Assembly: GCA_021779435.1 (NCBI GenBank)
Contig: JAJYAR010000013.1
Coordinates: 1-17,214 of the forward strand
From: a bacterium
Lineage (GTDB): Bacteria; Verrucomicrobiota; Verrucomicrobiae; JAJYAR01
Length of the DNA: 17,214 nt
Reading direction: 5' to 3'
Of the stretch, positions 15,268 through 17,214 are shown one piece after another; positions within the stretch are counted from its first letter, which is position 1; each line of letters opens with the position of its first letter. The translations under genes were made by a program, and so were the position numbers. The notes under the pieces are model-generated. The model was given only the letters and a program-made list of their open reading frames with translations. It had not been told where the DNA came from and did not search any database.

Positions 15268-16083
15268 ATGTCGCTGCTCGACCGTCTTGAACGCATCTTT
15301 GGCAGGTTCGCCCTGCCGAATCTGACCCTGTACCTCGTCATCGGGCAGGTGTTCGTGCTGCTCACCCGGATGCTGCGTCTCATCGACGGCGAGCATCTGA
15401 ATTACGCACCCGTGCTCCTGATGCAGGGCGAGTGGTGGCGCGCGTTCACGTTCCTCTTTCTCGTCCCGCTTCCAGGCAGTGCGATGGGTTACGTGTTTGT
15501 CGCGTTCGGCTGGTACCTGTTTTATCTCATGGGCGCCGCGCTCGAGAGTTACTGGGGCGTGTTTCGGTACAATGTCTTCCTGCTCTCTAGCTGGGTGCTG
15601 ACGGTGGCGGTGTCCTTCCTGACGCCGCAATACGAGGTGACGAACCTCTACCTTCTCAGCTCGGTGTTTCTCGCCTTCGCGTTCATCAACCCCGACTTCC
15701 AGCTGCTGCTGTTCTTCGTGCTGCCCGTGAAGATCAAGTGGCTGGCGCTGCTGACCTGGGTGCTCTACGCGTGGCAATTTGCCGTCGGCACGATGGCGCT
15801 GCGGCTGCAGATCTCCGCGATCGTGGTGACGTTTCTCGCGTTTTTCGCCGGAGCGATGCTGCGCGGCGTTCGCCAGGGAAGACGCACCGCGGAACAGCGG
15901 ACCCGCCGCGTTCGCGAGGAAGCTCAGCCGCGTCACGTCTGCCACGTGTGCGGCAAGACCGACCTGACCAACCCGGAGATGGACTTCCGGTACTGCTCCA
16001 AGTGCGCGGGCGACCAGTGCTATTGCCCTGAGCATATCCACAACCATGCCCACGTCGTCGCGCCGGAATCCAACGAGCGGTGA
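15268..16083 (+). CDS. Rhomboid-like membrane protein with C-terminal zinc ribbon
   Basis: This 271-residue protein has about six membrane helices (residues 18-200) and a cytoplasmic zinc-binding tail. The fold resembles the rhomboid/Derlin superfamily: GEWWRAFTFLFLVP (54-67) matches the WR loop, and ALESYWGVFRYNVFLLS (91-107) matches the start of the next helix. In the usual GxSG position the text reads LYLLSSVFLAF, and no His is present in the last helix, so the protease diad seems absent. The tail has C225, C228, C243, C246 and then C251, C253, H256, H258, H260, a zinc-ribbon-like cluster. The ATG at 15268 has no Shine-Dalgarno. The gene overlaps prmB by 38 nt, which suggests co-translation. 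Function is unknown; an inactive rhomboid that binds substrates is one possibility. Confidence 0.78.
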   Translation: MSLLDRLERIFGRFALPNLTLYLVIGQVFVLLTRMLRLIDGEHLNYAPVLLMQGEWWRAFTFLFLVPLPGSAMGYVFVAFGWYLFYLMGAALESYWGVFRYNVFLLSSWVLTVAVSFLTPQYEVTNLYLLSSVFLAFAFINPDFQLLLFFVLPVKIKWLALLTWVLYAWQFAVGTMALRLQISAIVVTFLAFFAGAMLRGVRQGRRTAEQRTRRVREEAQPRHVCHVCGKTDLTNPEMDFRYCSKCAGDQCYCPEHIHNHAHVVAPESNER

Positions 16084-16990
16084 TCCGTTTGCGCGGGCGC
16101 CGCAACCCGGCACCCCGGGCGCGTGGCTCGCACTCGCCCAGGAGCTGTACGCAGCGCACCAGGTCGCCCTCGGACAGGTCGCGACGGACGCCCACGATGA
16201 GGCGCTCTACCTGATCCTGCGAACACTCGGTCTCTCGCTCGATTCCGACCCGTCGGTGCTTGAGCAGCGGCTTTCCGCCCAGGAGCGGGCGCGACTCGAG
16301 CAGGTGTTCCGCCGGCGCATCCTGGACCGGGTGCCCGCCGCCTATCTCACGAAGGAGGCCTGGCTCGGCGAACACCGTTTCTACGTCGACGAACGCGTGA
16401 TCATCCCACGCAGCTATTTTCTGGAAATCATTCCGGAGCAGCTCGGCGAGTGGCTGCCCGCCGGAGGTTCGCAGGTGACCCGCGCGATCGACGTGTGCAC
16501 CGGTTCGGGTTGCCTCGCGATCCTGCTGGCGCACCAGTTTCCCGGGGCGCAGGTCGACGCCTGTGACCTCTCCGCCGACGCGCTCGAAGTCGCGTCCATC
16601 AATGTCCGCGAGCATCAGCTCGACCGTCGCGTCCATCTGTTCAGGAGCGACGTGCTGGATGCCGTCCCAACAGCGAAGTACGACATCATCCTTAGCAACC
16701 CACCCTACGAGCCGACCGCGCTTGTCGACGCGCAGGACCCGGAGTTCGCGGCCGAGCCGCGGATGGCGCACGATGGCGGCAACGACGGGCTGGCGATCAT
16801 TCGCAAGCTCCTGCGCCAATCCGTGGAGCGACTCCTGCCGCACGGCATCGTCGTGATCGAAGTCGGCGGCTTGCAGGAGGCGATCGATCGGGAGTTCGCC
16901 GCACTCGAGCCCCAGTGGCTCGAGACTGAGGACGGATCGGACTGCATCGTGCTGTTCCGGCATGCAGCGCTCGCCCGCGCTAAGCGCTGA
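16046..16990 (+). CDS. prmB: Ribosomal protein L3 glutamine methyltransferase (PrmB-type)
   Basis: This 314-residue SAM-dependent methyltransferase belongs to the HemK/PrmB group, which N5-methylates glutamine. The N-terminal helical domain ends in VPAAYLTKEAWLGEHRFYVD (97-116), followed by ERVIIPRSYF, a PrmB-type pattern. The SAM site is IDVCTGSGCLAI (148-159) and the substrate motif is SNPPYEP (217-223). The PrmB-like linker favours L3 over release factors as target, but this is inference. The ATG at 16046 lies within the end of the rhomboid-like gene; no later ATG precedes the conserved helical domain. The first 25 residues are Pro/Ser-rich and poorly conserved. The C-terminus ends normally. 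No Shine-Dalgarno is clear, so translation may depend on the upstream gene. Confidence 0.9.
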   Translation: MPTSSRRNPTSGDPFARAPQPGTPGAWLALAQELYAAHQVALGQVATDAHDEALYLILRTLGLSLDSDPSVLEQRLSAQERARLEQVFRRRILDRVPAAYLTKEAWLGEHRFYVDERVIIPRSYFLEIIPEQLGEWLPAGGSQVTRAIDVCTGSGCLAILLAHQFPGAQVDACDLSADALEVASINVREHQLDRRVHLFRSDVLDAVPTAKYDIILSNPPYEPTALVDAQDPEFAAEPRMAHDGGNDGLAIIRKLLRQSVERLLPHGIVVIEVGGLQEAIDREFAALEPQWLETEDGSDCIVLFRHAALARAKR

Positions 16991-17032
16991 CTGAGGCTTT
17001 TCACCCAAGCGGTCCGTGCCTCGAACAATGCC

Positions 17033-17105
17033 CCGGGGTCACGGACCCCGGCTACAACAAGGCATCTCGTTCGGCGGTTGATGTAGCCGGCCTCCGCGAG
17101 GCCGG
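17033..17105. repeat. Inverted pair of GTAG-type palindromes, second copy
   Basis: The left unit has arms CCGGGGTC (17033-17040) and GACCCCGG (17044-17051), then CTAC (17052-17055). The right unit has GTAG (17083-17086), then arms CCGGCCT (17087-17093) and AGGCCGG (17099-17105). It matches the pair at 12454-12527 in arms, order and orientation, while the spacer between units (27 nt) differs in sequence. Bases 17106-17214 contain no recognisable gene start or other feature; the very end is TTCG-rich. Confidence 0.8.
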
Positions 17106-17214
17106 AGTTTGGGATCGTTGCCAGCGGAGTGACAGCACCGCGTTGAAGTCAGATTCCGGTCGTAAGGTCCCGCCGGCGACGCCGTTCTCTTCGTTCGCTT
17201 CCGTGTGTTCCAGA

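Noticed and set aside
15734..17008. Minus-strand open frame of 424 codons opposite the rhomboid-like and prmB genes
   Set aside because: It covers two genes with clear motifs on the plus strand and shows no protein-like conservation.

Overview
The window is a GC-rich bacterial chromosome segment with short protein families typical of a free-living Gram-negative. I suggest a member of the Verrucomicrobiota, possibly Opitutales. The reasons are the single-chain glycyl-tRNA synthetase, the DUF302/dUTPase/FIST gene repertoire and intergenic DNA full of GTAG-headed palindromes and short-period words. This placement is inference from pattern recognition; no rRNA gene is present to confirm it. Shine-Dalgarno signals are weak or absent before most genes, so several starts are uncertain.

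Layout. 1-703 is the 3' part of cydB (cytochrome bd oxidase subunit II). 704-1149 is non-coding and rich in hairpins. 1150-2626 holds a DUF302 protein, a dUTPase with an extra N-terminal segment, and a small Val-rich membrane protein. 2679-8673 is a signalling block: a methyl-accepting chemotaxis protein (minus strand, apparent 1-nt frameshift), divergent from a FIST sensor gene and a hybrid histidine kinase (plus strand, 3 nt apart), which converge on a cheX-cheY pair (minus strand). 8830-9942 is a membrane-anchored or exported metal-dependent amidohydrolase. 10159-12336 (minus) holds a conserved hypothetical protein and an HtrA/DegP protease. 12776-13240 (minus) is a DUF2383 four-helix protein, divergent from glyS (13379-14905). 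15268-16990 is a rhomboid-like membrane protein with a C-terminal zinc ribbon, overlapping prmB by 38 nt.

How the parts may work together. The FIST protein and the kinase look like one operon in which a soluble ligand sensor controls a kinase, the arrangement known for NosP nitric-oxide sensors. CheX is a CheY-P phosphatase family, and its neighbour is a single-domain CheY receiver. The receptor, kinase, receiver and phosphatase therefore sit together without CheA, CheW, CheR or CheB in view. The remaining genes are housekeeping (dUTP hydrolysis, protein quality control, glycine charging, L3 methylation).

The most unusual non-coding content is a set of palindromes of at least four sequence families. 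Each has GTAG (or its complement CTAC) at the base, several form inverted pairs, and arms change in a compensatory way. These look like REP elements of the kind mobilised by RAYT transposases. One copy supplies the stop codon of the amidohydrolase. No CRISPR array, tRNA, rRNA, transposase or phage gene was seen.
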